NCBI RefSeq assembly: GCF_002217405.1
Contig: NZ_MUHE01000038.1
Location: forward strand, 1 to 32,707
Direction of reading: 5' to 3'
Length of the DNA stretch: 32,707 nucleotides
Origin: Flavobacterium psychrophilum DSM 3660 = ATCC 49418
Lineage (GTDB): Bacteria > Bacteroidota > Bacteroidia > Flavobacteriales > Flavobacteriaceae
Made by a program: the position numbers and the translations under genes. The notes under the pieces were generated by a model. The model worked only from the letters and a program-made list of their open reading frames with translations. It was not told the origin of the DNA and made no database searches. Shown here piece by piece: positions 16,560-25,484 of this stretch; positions within the stretch are counted from its first letter, which is position 1, and every line of letters starts with the position of its first letter.

Positions 16560-17372
16560 ATGAAAAAAGGTTTGATGATTTTAGCAATAGCTGTATTGGT
16601 TGCCTCTTGTGCTACAAATCCATTTACAGGGAAAAAAACAATGGCATTAGTGCCAGATAGCGAAATTTTCCCATCGGCATTTCAGCAATATGGACAATTT
16701 TTGTCAGAGAATAAAGTACTTGTAGGTACTAAAGATGCGCAAAGAGTAGAAAACGTAGGAACAAAAATAAAAGTAGCTGCCGAAAGATGGCTAACCGCTA
16801 ACGGAAAACCAACTTATTTAGCAAATTATAAATGGGAATATAAGTTAGTAGAAAGTAAAGAAGTAAATGCTTGGTGTATGCCAGGAGGTAAAATAGTAGT
16901 TTATACGGGTATTTTGCCAATAACGAAAGACGATGCAGGGTTAGCAGCAGTTTTAGGACATGAGGTTTCTCACGCTTTAGCAAATCACGGACAGCAGCGT
17001 ATGAGTGCTGGAATGTTGCAACAATTAGGGGGTGTTGGGTTAGCGGTGGCTACAGGAAATAAAAGTCAAGAAACACAACAAATGATTATGCAAGCTTATG
17101 GTGTAGGTAGTCAAGTAGGTGTGATGCTCCCATTTAGTCGTGATAATGAGAGCGAGGCCGATATGATTGGACTTACACTAATGGCAATTGCAGGTTATAA
17201 TCCTGAGAATGCAGTTGTATTATGGGAGCGTATGTCTGCTCAAGCAGGCGGAAATGCACCACCAGAAATTATGAGTACCCACCCAGCAAACGCAACACGT
17301 ATTGCCAACTTAAAATCATTATTGCCACAAGCAAAAGCCGAAGCCGCAAAATTTGGGGTTATTTTTAAATAA
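16560..17372 (+). CDS. M48 family zinc metallopeptidase, lipoprotein
   Basis: This 270-residue protein starts with a lipoprotein signal (AIAVLVASC, lipidated Cys17). The zinc motif HEVSH (H134, E135, H138) is followed by the third ligand in NESEAD (E197). These place it with the Oma1/BepA/LoiP group of M48 peptidases. Such proteins degrade or quality-control outer-membrane proteins in the periplasm. A conserved VNAWCMPGGKIVVYTGIL segment before the active site is typical of the group. No tetratricopeptide repeats follow, so it is closer to LoiP/YcaL than to BepA. It has no obvious operon partner; a 274-base gap with a terminator separates it from the next gene. Confidence 0.93.
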   Translation: MKKGLMILAIAVLVASCATNPFTGKKTMALVPDSEIFPSAFQQYGQFLSENKVLVGTKDAQRVENVGTKIKVAAERWLTANGKPTYLANYKWEYKLVESKEVNAWCMPGGKIVVYTGILPITKDDAGLAAVLGHEVSHALANHGQQRMSAGMLQQLGGVGLAVATGNKSQETQQMIMQAYGVGSQVGVMLPFSRDNESEADMIGLTLMAIAGYNPENAVVLWERMSAQAGGNAPPEIMSTHPANATRIANLKSLLPQAKAEAAKFGVIFK

Positions 17373-17598
17373 AATCGGCTTATTTATAATAATAAAAAAC
17401 ATTTTTTTAAATCGCATTATTTTGGCGTTATTACAAGGTATTGCTTTTCGTTACAAACAAAGTTCGCCAAACTGCAATAAAAATGAAAGTATAGAAATCT
17501 TTTTGAGACAGCAAAAGCCTCAAAAAACATTTCGGGTTTAATCCCAAACGCAAATACTGTAATTAATAGCATTAAGTCATAAAAATATATTACTTTCG

Positions 17599-17625
17599 AA
17601 GCTGCTCTCATGGGCAGCTTTTTTT
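17599..17625 (+). terminator. Terminator just upstream of the UMF1-type transporter gene
   Basis: The stem AAGCTGC / GCAGCTT with an eight-base interior (17599-17620) is followed by seven Ts, the classic intrinsic terminator form. It ends only 21 bases before the start codon of the following same-strand gene and lies about 230 bases after the M48 peptidase stop. It could end the M48 transcript or a small RNA, or act as an attenuator for the transporter gene. I found no convincing promoter between it and the ATG. Confidence 0.8.
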
Positions 17626-17646
17626 ATGATAAAAATATTTTAAAAC

Positions 17647-18996
17647 ATGAAAACACTTCAAAAAGGAGATAAAAAATTATTAAATGCTTGGGCTTTTTAC
17701 GATTGGGCAAACTCGGTTTATAGCTTAGTCATTGCTTCGGCTATCTTTCCTATTTTTTATGAGATGATTTTTAAAAAAAGAGGCAATAATGTAGTCTATA
17801 TATATGGTAATGAAATTAAAGACACAGCAATGATTACTTTTGTTACCGCATTAGCTTTTCTAATAGTGGCTATTATTTCTCCTTTTTTATCAGGAATTGC
17901 AGATTATGTAGGAAATAAAAAAGTATTTATGCGGTTCTTCTGTTATCTTGGTGGTTTGTCTTGTATTTCTCTATATTGGTTTAATTTAGAAAATTTATTC
18001 TTAAGTTATACCGCTTATTTATTAGGATTAATAGGCTTCTGGGCAAGTCTTGTTTTTTATAATTCCTATTTGCCAGACATTGCTTACCCCGAACAACAAG
18101 ATAGAGTTAGCGCAAGAGGATTTTCTATGGGATATATAGGAAGTACCCTATTATTAATTATAAACCTTGCAATGGTAATGTTTCCTGATAAGTTTTATAT
18201 TACTGCCGATAATCCAGACAGAGCAAGAGAAATTGCCATGAGAACTTCTTTTCTAATGGTTGGTATTTGGTGGATAGGTTTTAGTCATGTAACTTATTAT
18301 TATTTACCAAAAGGCTCATCAAAAGGACATAAAGTAACAAAAGCTATTGTTTTTGATGGTTTTAAAGAACTAAAATTAGTTTGGAAACAATTGCAACAAA
18401 ATATTACATTAAAAAGATATTTATCAAGCTATTTTGTTTTTATCATGGCAGTGCAAACTGTTATTTTAGTAGCGACTTATTTTGGTGCTACCGAAGTAAA
18501 TTGGGAAACTAGCAGTCAGCAAACCACAGGGCTAATTATTAGTATATTAGTTATTCAAATTGTAGCTGTTATAGGAGCTTTTATTACCTCAAGAGCATCA
18601 GGAAAATATGGTAACATAAATTTATTAATCTTCTTAAATATTTTTTGGGCAATATTTTGTGTTTTTGCTTTTTTTGTTGAAACACCAAATGAGTTTTATG
18701 CTGTTGCTGGATTTGGAGGGTTAGGAATGGGAGGAATACAATCGTTGGCTCGTTCTACATATTCAAAACTATTGCCAGAAACAGATGATACAGCTTCGTA
18801 TTTTAGTTTTTATGATGTAACCGAAAAAATAGGAATCGTCATCGGAATGTCTATTTACGGAATCATAGATCAGATTACAGGCTCTATGAGAAACTCATTT
18901 GTATTCTTAGCTATTTTTTTTGTAATAGGAGTAATTTTACTACTAAGAATTCCAAGAAATAATGCCTTAAATACTAAATCGAATACAAGACTTTAA
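17647..18996 (+). CDS. MFS transporter, UMF1 (Atg22-like) family
   Basis: This 449-residue integral membrane protein has about twelve hydrophobic segments. The N-terminal NAWAFYDWANSVYSLVIASAI is the signature of the UMF1/Atg22-like branch of the major facilitator superfamily. The GGLGMGGIQSLARSTYSKLLP segment at about 360-380 matches the conserved second-half loop. Fungal Atg22 exports amino acids from the vacuole; the substrate of bacterial members is not known to me. It resides in the inner membrane. The gene stands alone between a terminator immediately upstream and the lon gene, which begins 177 bases downstream. Confidence 0.9.
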   Translation: MKTLQKGDKKLLNAWAFYDWANSVYSLVIASAIFPIFYEMIFKKRGNNVVYIYGNEIKDTAMITFVTALAFLIVAIISPFLSGIADYVGNKKVFMRFFCYLGGLSCISLYWFNLENLFLSYTAYLLGLIGFWASLVFYNSYLPDIAYPEQQDRVSARGFSMGYIGSTLLLIINLAMVMFPDKFYITADNPDRAREIAMRTSFLMVGIWWIGFSHVTYYYLPKGSSKGHKVTKAIVFDGFKELKLVWKQLQQNITLKRYLSSYFVFIMAVQTVILVATYFGATEVNWETSSQQTTGLIISILVIQIVAVIGAFITSRASGKYGNINLLIFLNIFWAIFCVFAFFVETPNEFYAVAGFGGLGMGGIQSLARSTYSKLLPETDDTASYFSFYDVTEKIGIVIGMSIYGIIDQITGSMRNSFVFLAIFFVIGVILLLRIPRNNALNTKSNTRL

Positions 18997-19173
18997 GTAA
19001 TGTATTAAATATGCCAAAAGGATTTTCTTTATGGCACAATCCTTGACTTATAAAAGAGTAATCTAAATAAATATTTTTATTATTTATTGATTTTCAGCTA
19101 TATAAATATTTGAATATGTTATTTTTACAATTCAAATAAGCCATGTTTAATGACAAAATGACTTAAATATAAT

Positions 19174-21624
19174 ATGTCTCAACAAAAAATAATTACCATT
19201 GACAATTTGTCACTACAAGAATTTGATTCCGAAGCAGATTTAATTCCACTTCTCACACCAGAGGATGAAGAAGAAATGGCAAACGAAGAACTGCCTTCAG
19301 ATTTGCTTATACTTCCTTTGCGAAACACTGTTTTGTTTCCCGGAGTTGTCATTCCTATTACCGCAGGAAGAGATAAATCGATTAGATTAATAGACGCAGC
19401 AAATGCTGGCGACAAAATTATTGGAGTCGTATCTCAAAAAAATGAAGAAGACGAAGACCCTACCGAAAATGATATTAATAAAGTAGGAACAGTAGCTAAA
19501 ATTCTTCGTGTATTAAAAATGCCCGACGGAAATGTTACCGTAATTTTGCAAGGAAAAAAACGTTTCGAAATAGAGCAAGTTACCTCGACCGAACCCTACA
19601 TGAAAGCTTCTATAAAAGAAGTTACAGAAGAAAGACCAACTAAAAAAGACAAAGAATTTTCGGCCATAATAGAATCAGTTCGTGATTTGGCAATTCAAAT
19701 CATCACCGAAAGCCCTAATATTCCTACAGAAGCCACTTTTGCAATAAAAAATATCGATAGCAGCTCGTTTCTAGTCAATTTCGTGTCCTCAAACATGAAC
19801 CTTTCGGTTGTTGAAAAACAAGATTTATTAGAAATAAATAACTTAAAAGAACGAGCTTTAGCTACTTTAAAGTATATGAATATCGAGTTTCAGAAATTGG
19901 AACTTAAAAACGACATACAATCTAAAGTACGTTTCGATCTAGACCAGCAACAACGTGAATATTTTTTGCACCAGCAAATGAAAACCATTCAAGAAGAATT
20001 GGGAGGCGTTTCGCAAGAAGAAGAAATAGAAGAAATGCGTGCCAAATCGAAAACAAAAATTTGGGACGAAAAAACACAAAAGCATTTTGATAAAGAATTA
20101 TCGAAAATGCAACGTTCTAACCCAAATTCGCCCGATTTTGGTATCCAAAGAAATTATTTAGAATTATTTCTAGATTTGCCTTGGGGAAAATACTCTAAAG
20201 ATAATTTCGATTTAAAACGGGCTCAAAAAATATTAGATAAAGACCATTTTGGTCTAGAAGATGTTAAGAAAAGAATGATAGAACATTTAGCCGTTCTTAA
20301 ACTGAGAAATGATATGAAATCGCCAATTCTTTGCTTAACAGGCCCTCCCGGAGTAGGAAAAACATCTATCGGGAGATCTATTGCCGAAGCTTTAGGAAGA
20401 GAATATGTACGAGTTTCGCTAGGTGGTTTGCGTGATGAAGCCGAAATTCGAGGACATCGAAAAACCTATATTGGCGCACTACCAGGAAGAATCTTGCAAA
20501 GCCTAAAAAAAGCAGGCACATCAAACCCTGTTTTTGTTTTAGATGAAATAGATAAATTATCAAATAGTAATCAAGGAGATCCATCATCTGCATTGTTAGA
20601 AGTTTTAGACCCTGAGCAAAACAGCGAATTTTATGATAATTTTCTAGAAATAGGTTACGATTTGTCTAAAGTCATGTTTATTGCCACATCAAACAATATG
20701 GCAACCATACAACCAGCACTTAAAGACCGTATGGAAATCATCAAAATGTCAGGTTATACCATTGAAGAAAAAGTTGAAATTGCCAAACAACATCTGTTGC
20801 CAAAACAATTAGCCATTCATGGTCTAACCTCTAAACATTTACAAATTGGTAAAAAACAATTAGAAAAAATAGTAGAAGGTTACACACGAGAATCTGGCGT
20901 GCGTGGACTAGAAAATAAAATGGCACAAGTAATTAGAAATGCTGCAAAATGCGTAGCTATGGACGAAGAATACAATATAAAAGTTAGCGATGACGATATT
21001 GTAAAAATCCTTGGTGTTCCCAGACTAGAAAGAGACAAATCAGAAAATAATGAGGTAGCAGGAGTAGTTACCGGATTGGCTTGGACATCAGTTGGAGGCG
21101 ATATTTTATTTATAGAATCCTTAATTTCCCCAGGAAAAGGAACCATGACAATTACTGGAAACCTAGGAACAGTCATGAAAGAATCAGCAACAATCGCTTT
21201 AGAATATATAAAAGCCAATGCCCAATTATTGGGACTCAATTCAGAAATGTTAGCAAAATATAATATTCACTTACACGTTCCAGAAGGCGCAACCCCAAAA
21301 GACGGGCCAAGTGCAGGTATTGCCATGCTAACCTCATTAGTTTCGGTATTTACCCAGAAAAAAATAAAGAAAAGTTTAGCCATGACTGGCGAAATCACTT
21401 TACGAGGAAAAGTATTACCAGTAGGCGGAATTAAAGAAAAAATCCTAGCCGCAAAACGAGCCAATATTAAAGAAATAATTTTGTGCCACGAAAACAAAAG
21501 CGATATAGACGAAATAAAACCAGAATATCTAACAGGTCTAACCTTTCATTATGTGAAAGAAATGAATGAGGTTTTAGCCATTGCAATAACAAAAGATAAC
21601 GTAAAAAACGCCAAAACATTATAA
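19174..21624 (+). CDS. lon: ATP-dependent protease Lon
   Basis: Lon degrades misfolded and specific regulatory proteins in the cytoplasm as a homohexamer. The 816-residue protein has the full architecture: the N-terminal substrate-binding domain (about 45-240), a coiled-coil region around 240-330, an AAA+ module with Walker A GPPGVGKT (390-397) and Walker B VFVLDEID, and a C-terminal protease domain. The catalytic dyad is S713 (DGPSAGIAM) and K756 (GGIKEKILAAKRA), spaced as in E. coli S679/K722. The first 40 residues form an acidic extension beyond the E. coli start. It is followed by porQ and cmk in the same direction, an order I recall as common in Flavobacteriaceae. Confidence 0.97.
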   Translation: MSQQKIITIDNLSLQEFDSEADLIPLLTPEDEEEMANEELPSDLLILPLRNTVLFPGVVIPITAGRDKSIRLIDAANAGDKIIGVVSQKNEEDEDPTENDINKVGTVAKILRVLKMPDGNVTVILQGKKRFEIEQVTSTEPYMKASIKEVTEERPTKKDKEFSAIIESVRDLAIQIITESPNIPTEATFAIKNIDSSSFLVNFVSSNMNLSVVEKQDLLEINNLKERALATLKYMNIEFQKLELKNDIQSKVRFDLDQQQREYFLHQQMKTIQEELGGVSQEEEIEEMRAKSKTKIWDEKTQKHFDKELSKMQRSNPNSPDFGIQRNYLELFLDLPWGKYSKDNFDLKRAQKILDKDHFGLEDVKKRMIEHLAVLKLRNDMKSPILCLTGPPGVGKTSIGRSIAEALGREYVRVSLGGLRDEAEIRGHRKTYIGALPGRILQSLKKAGTSNPVFVLDEIDKLSNSNQGDPSSALLEVLDPEQNSEFYDNFLEIGYDLSKVMFIATSNNMATIQPALKDRMEIIKMSGYTIEEKVEIAKQHLLPKQLAIHGLTSKHLQIGKKQLEKIVEGYTRESGVRGLENKMAQVIRNAAKCVAMDEEYNIKVSDDDIVKILGVPRLERDKSENNEVAGVVTGLAWTSVGGDILFIESLISPGKGTMTITGNLGTVMKESATIALEYIKANAQLLGLNSEMLAKYNIHLHVPEGATPKDGPSAGIAMLTSLVSVFTQKKIKKSLAMTGEITLRGKVLPVGGIKEKILAAKRANIKEIILCHENKSDIDEIKPEYLTGLTFHYVKEMNEVLAIAITKDNVKNAKTL

Positions 21625-21634
21625 ATTTTTTTTG

Positions 21635-21710
21635 CCACGAATTGCACAAATTACCACGAATTTCTAATTATCAGTAAAAAAAAAATCGTCTTAATTTGTG
21701 CAATTCGTGG
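21635..21710. repeat. Inverted repeat between lon and porQ
   Basis: Two perfect 19-bp arms (21635-21653, starting CCACGAATTGCACAAATTA, and 21692-21710) enclose a 38-base AT-rich centre that includes a second partial CCACGAATTT motif. Sequences of this CCACGAATT type are familiar to me as dispersed repeats in Bacteroidetes genomes, but this is the only copy here. Being just after the lon stop codon, it may end or stabilise the lon transcript. Confidence 0.8.
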
Positions 21711-21798
21711 TTAAAATAAAATTAGTATGAGTTGCAGACAGTCATAAAAAATAATATCTTCGTTTCTGCGTTATATAGTTTTAAAACGTCAAAAATAA

Positions 21799-22830
21799 AT
21801 GCAAAAAAAACACCTAATACTCTTATTATTTACAATCTATACTTCAACTTATAGTCAAATAGGAGGGCAAGGCGTATACCAGTTCCTAAACCTAATTTCC
21901 TCACCAAGACAAGCCGCATTAGGAGGAAAAATAATAACAAATTACGATTACGACGTAAACCAACCCTTATTTAATCCCGCAAGTATAAACACAGAAATGG
22001 ACGGTCGTTTAGCCTTAAACTACGGAAACTATTTTGGCGATGTAACCTACGGAACAGCAGCATTTGCATACACATACGATAGACACCTAGAAACATTACA
22101 CGGCGCAATTACCTACATAAACTACGGAAAATTCGATGGGTATGATGAGTTCAAAGCAGCAACAGGACAATTTACAGGAAACGAAATTGCACTATCCCTA
22201 GGATACGCTTACAATATTCCCTGGACAAAAATATACCTAGGGGCAAACGCAAAACTTATTTCCTCAACACTCGAAAGTTATAACTCATTTGGCGTTGCCG
22301 CCGATTTGGCTGCAATGTATAAAGACGACAAAAACGATATAAACTACGCACTAGTAGTCAGAAATTTCGGAACACAAATAAAAAGCTATAATGACACAAA
22401 CGAAAAATTACCATTCGAAGTCATAGCAGGAATATCGCAAGAACTAGAAAACGTACCCATTCGCTGGCACCTCACACTAGAAAACCTACAACACTGGAAC
22501 GTTTCCTTCGCCAACCCCGCCAGAAGCCAGCCAACAATAGACGGAGAACCAATCGAAGAAAAAGTAAGTTTCCTAGGCAACACAATGCGACACGTCATCG
22601 TTGGAGCCGAAATTTTCCCCAAAAAAACCTTCACACTACGATTAAGCTATAATTTCCGCCGAGCAGCCGAACTAAAAATACTAGAACAACGCACCTTCTC
22701 AGGAATATCAGCAGGATTCGGAATCAGATTCAGAAAATTCCGATTCGATTATTCCTACTCGCGATACACCCTAGCCGCAAACACCAGTTTATTCGGACTC
22801 ACAATAAATTTGTATAACAACGAACAATAA
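21799..22830 (+). CDS. porQ: Type IX secretion system protein PorQ
   Basis: PorQ is an outer-membrane beta-barrel protein of the PorV-like group, needed in Porphyromonas and relatives for type IX secretion, the export route of Bacteroidetes adhesins and gliding proteins. The 343-residue protein has a signal peptide (about 1-19) followed by the diagnostic start of the mature protein, QIGGQGVYQFLNLISSPRQA. Alternating aromatic and glycine-rich strands (for example ALSLGYAYNI and FGIRFRKFRFDYSYSRYT) fit a barrel. It is followed by cmk, a neighbourhood typical for porQ. Base use is richer in C-ending codons than in neighbouring genes. Other T9SS genes are not in the window. Confidence 0.92.
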   Translation: MQKKHLILLLFTIYTSTYSQIGGQGVYQFLNLISSPRQAALGGKIITNYDYDVNQPLFNPASINTEMDGRLALNYGNYFGDVTYGTAAFAYTYDRHLETLHGAITYINYGKFDGYDEFKAATGQFTGNEIALSLGYAYNIPWTKIYLGANAKLISSTLESYNSFGVAADLAAMYKDDKNDINYALVVRNFGTQIKSYNDTNEKLPFEVIAGISQELENVPIRWHLTLENLQHWNVSFANPARSQPTIDGEPIEEKVSFLGNTMRHVIVGAEIFPKKTFTLRLSYNFRRAAELKILEQRTFSGISAGFGIRFRKFRFDYSYSRYTLAANTSLFGLTINLYNNEQ

Positions 22831-22877
22831 TTTTTTTTTTTGAAGCAGAAACCATAAAGCCCTAAAAAAACAAACCT

Positions 22878-22972
22878 CCCGCTATCCGTTTCAATCTTTT
22901 TTTTGCTTAAGTTCCTCGCAAAAAAAGCGAGAACTCAAACAAAAAAAAGGATTTCCACTACTATCGGGGCTA
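22878..22972 (+). repeat. Dispersed hairpin element, copy 1
   Basis: The outer flanks are CCCGCTATCCGTTTCAATC on the left and GGATTTCCACTACTATCGGG on the right, which are partly complementary. The centre is a hairpin around TCGC/GCGA. A second copy on the opposite strand is at 26549-26620, with nearly the same flanks but a different hairpin core. It lies between porQ and cmk. I recall similar sequences in other Flavobacterium genomes. Confidence 0.85.
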
Positions 22973-23011
22973 CAAACAAACTTTGCGATTACGATTAAAC
23001 ATTAAAAAAAA

Positions 23012-23692
23012 ATGAAAAAAATAACCATTGCCATCGACGGATTTTCCTCAACAGGAAAAAGCACATTAGCCAAACAATTAGCCAATCACTTAGGCTATAT
23101 TTTTGTCGACTCAGGAGCAATGTATCGCGCCATAACTTATTATGCCTTACAAAACGAATATATAAATCAAGACCTCTTCAATAAAGAAAAACTAATCAAA
23201 AATTTACCACAAATAAAATTAGAATTTCAATTCAATCCAAAGCTAGGCTTTGCCGAAATGTACCTAAATGACACCAATGTCGAAAAAGAAATTCGAACCA
23301 TCAAAGTATCCAACTACGTAAGTCAAGTAGCCGCCATATCACAAGTTCGAGCCAAACTAGTCGAACAGCAGCAACAAATGGGCAAAAACAAAGGCATCGT
23401 CATGGACGGTCGGGATATAGGAACCGTCGTTTTTCCAACCGCCGAACTCAAAATATTCATGACAGCCAGCGCACAAACTCGAGCACAACGTCGTTACGAT
23501 GAGATGTCATCTAACTCAGAAAATGTTTCATACGATGAGGTTCTAAAAAACGTACAAGAAAGAGACTTTATAGATACCCATCGAGAAGATTCGCCACTTG
23601 TAAAAGCTAACGATGCTATAGAAATAGACAATTCCCATTTGTCTCGAGAAGAACAATTTAAGATTGTTCTTGATTTGGTTAATAATATTTAA
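23012..23692 (+). CDS. cmk: Cytidylate kinase
   Basis: This enzyme phosphorylates CMP and dCMP to the diphosphates with ATP, in the cytoplasm. The 226-residue protein has the P-loop GFSSTGKST (10-18), the substrate-binding VDSGAMYRA and the conserved VMDGRDIGTVVFP, followed by ASAQTRAQRRYDE, which matches the lid region. All are diagnostic of bacterial Cmk. It follows porQ after a 181-base gap that holds the dispersed hairpin element, so it may be transcribed separately or as a read-through product. The nucleoside transporter gene follows at 23765. Confidence 0.97.
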   Translation: MKKITIAIDGFSSTGKSTLAKQLANHLGYIFVDSGAMYRAITYYALQNEYINQDLFNKEKLIKNLPQIKLEFQFNPKLGFAEMYLNDTNVEKEIRTIKVSNYVSQVAAISQVRAKLVEQQQQMGKNKGIVMDGRDIGTVVFPTAELKIFMTASAQTRAQRRYDEMSSNSENVSYDEVLKNVQERDFIDTHREDSPLVKANDAIEIDNSHLSREEQFKIVLDLVNNI

Positions 23693-23764
23693 CAAAATTT
23701 ATTTGTAAAGTTGTTTTTATTGTTAGTTTTACGCTACTAAAAAAAAAGATTTAAAAACTAAAAA

Positions 23765-25018
23765 ATGAGCATAAAAAATAGATTAATAATCATGAGTTTT
23801 CTCCAGTTTTTTGTTTGGGGAGCATGGTTAATTACAGTTGGAAACTATTGGTTTACCACAAAACAATGGAGCGGAGCAGAGTTTGGGGCTATATTTTCTA
23901 CCTTAGGACTTTCTTCTATTCTTATGCCAGCACTAACTGGTATTATTGCGGATAAATGGGTAAATGCCGAAAAATTATATGGTGTTTTGCATATACTAGG
24001 AGGTTTGGCGATTGCTTATTTACCACAAGTTAACAATCCAACTAGTTTTTATTGGGTAATTTTTGCAGCCATGATGTGCTACATGCCAACAATTTCATTA
24101 TCCAATTCAGTAGCATATTATATTCTTAAAGATAATAATTATGACATTGTAAAAGTTTTTCCACCTATTAGAGTTTGGGGAACTGTTGGTTTTATTGCGG
24201 CCATGTGGCTAACAAATTTATCAGGAAACAAAGCCTCTGTAAATATGTTTTATATTTCTGCTTTTGCCGCAATGGTTTTAGGAATTTACTCATTTACGTT
24301 GCCTAAATGTCCGCCACAAAAATTAATTTCCGAAAGCGATTCATTTCTTAAAAAATTGGGATTAGACGCATTCAAGTTATTTGGCAATTATAAGATGGCA
24401 TTGTTTTTTGTTTTTTCTATGTTTTTAGGCGGTGCTTTGCAACTAACAAATATGTATGGAGATACTTATTTGTCTGATTTTGCTAAAGTTCCTCAATATG
24501 CCAATTCTTTTGTAGTTAAATATTCGACTATCATTATGTCTATTTCTCAAATATCTGAAACCTTATTTATTCTTGCGATTCCGTTTTTCTTAAAACGTTT
24601 TGGTATCAAACAGGTCATGTTAATTAGTATGTTGGCTTGGGTTTTACGATTCGGATTGTTTTCTTACGGAAATCCAACAAATGGATTGTGGATGATAATT
24701 ATGTCTTGTGTTGTTTACGGAATGGCATTCGATTTCTTTAATATTTCTGGTTCTTTATTTGTAGAAACCACAACCGATTCTAAAATGCGTTCTTCTGCAC
24801 AAGGTTTGTTTATGATGATGTCTAATGGTTTTGGTGCTTTTTTTGGAGGAATAATTAGTGGGTTTATAATTGATAAATATTTTACAATAAATGGTAAAAG
24901 AGATTGGCATAATATATGGTTGGCTTTTGCAATTTATGCGCTTGTGGTTGCTATATTATTTGCGGTCTTTTTTAAGCACAAACACAATCCGAAAGATGTA
25001 GAAAATGTGGGGCATTAA
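23765..25018 (+). CDS. nupG: Nucleoside:H+ symporter, NupG/XapB family (MFS)
   Basis: This 417-residue inner-membrane protein has about twelve hydrophobic segments and is very similar to E. coli NupG as I remember it. Shared stretches include SFLQFFVWGAWL at the start, FPPIRVWGTVGFIAAMW, MSISQISETLFILAIPFFL and GMAFDFFNISGSLFVE. The family imports nucleosides with protons. The gene lies 72 bases after cytidylate kinase, so nucleoside uptake and pyrimidine phosphorylation genes are adjacent and may share a transcript. A bidirectional terminator follows directly after the stop codon. Confidence 0.93.
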   Translation: MSIKNRLIIMSFLQFFVWGAWLITVGNYWFTTKQWSGAEFGAIFSTLGLSSILMPALTGIIADKWVNAEKLYGVLHILGGLAIAYLPQVNNPTSFYWVIFAAMMCYMPTISLSNSVAYYILKDNNYDIVKVFPPIRVWGTVGFIAAMWLTNLSGNKASVNMFYISAFAAMVLGIYSFTLPKCPPQKLISESDSFLKKLGLDAFKLFGNYKMALFFVFSMFLGGALQLTNMYGDTYLSDFAKVPQYANSFVVKYSTIIMSISQISETLFILAIPFFLKRFGIKQVMLISMLAWVLRFGLFSYGNPTNGLWMIIMSCVVYGMAFDFFNISGSLFVETTTDSKMRSSAQGLFMMMSNGFGAFFGGIISGFIIDKYFTINGKRDWHNIWLAFAIYALVVAILFAVFFKHKHNPKDVENVGH

Positions 25019-25037
25019 GTCTTACTTTTTAAGTATA

Positions 25038-25069
25038 AAAAAAGGAACTCATTGAGTTCCTTTTTTTTT
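25038..25069. terminator. Bidirectional terminator between nupG and the acidic-protein gene
   Basis: The GGAACTCA / TGAGTTCC stem lies between an A run and a T run, so it serves both converging genes. Its right edge overlaps the stop codon of the minus-strand gene that ends at 25068. Confidence 0.88.
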
Positions 25070-25475
25070 AGTCTTCATCATCTTCGTCAGAATCATCATC
25101 TATTGGTTCGTCTTTATCATCGTCATCGTCGTCAGAATCATTGTCGTTTGCATGATTTTTTTCATCATCATCATCGTCGTCATCGTCATCAGTCTCAATT
25201 TCGAGTTCTTTTAAAGCATCTATAGAACCATCTCCGATGTGATCAGCTAATTCGTCATCTTCATCGTAGTTTATGATTCTGTCAGAAAGTTTAGTACTTA
25301 TCTTTACTAGAAAAATAGTGTCAATAGTGCGTACTTCTACTGCTTCGATAGTTTCGTTTTTAGCATTTTTAAAACGGACTATATTTGAATCATCATATCC
25401 GTCGGGAAATTTATCGACTAATAAGTTTAAAATTTCTCCTGTAAGTTTTGAATAATCAACAATAACTCTTTTCAT
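25068..25475 (-). CDS. Hypothetical protein with poly-aspartate tail
   Basis: This 135-residue protein has two parts. Residues 1 to about 94 form a compact-looking alpha/beta region with no motif I recognise. About 40 residues at the C-terminus are almost entirely acidic: one run of nine Asp, another of six, and many Glu and Ser between them. The tail is encoded by GAT/GAC triplet repeats that could change length by slippage. There is no signal peptide or membrane segment. The gene starts 9 bases after the deoxyhypusine-synthase-like gene and is the last of the arginine decarboxylase group. The tail could bind polyamines, metals or basic proteins, but that is speculation. Confidence 0.85.
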   Translation of the reverse strand: MKRVIVDYSKLTGEILNLLVDKFPDGYDDSNIVRFKNAKNETIEAVEVRTIDTIFLVKISTKLSDRIINYDEDDELADHIGDGSIDALKELEIETDDDDDDDDDEKNHANDNDSDDDDDDKDEPIDDDSDEDDED

Positions 25476-25484
25476 AAATATATA

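Noticed and set aside
17373..17598. tRNA or known riboswitch in the gap before the transporter gene
   Set aside because: No cloverleaf, T-loop or recognisable aptamer core was found by eye; only the terminator is supported.
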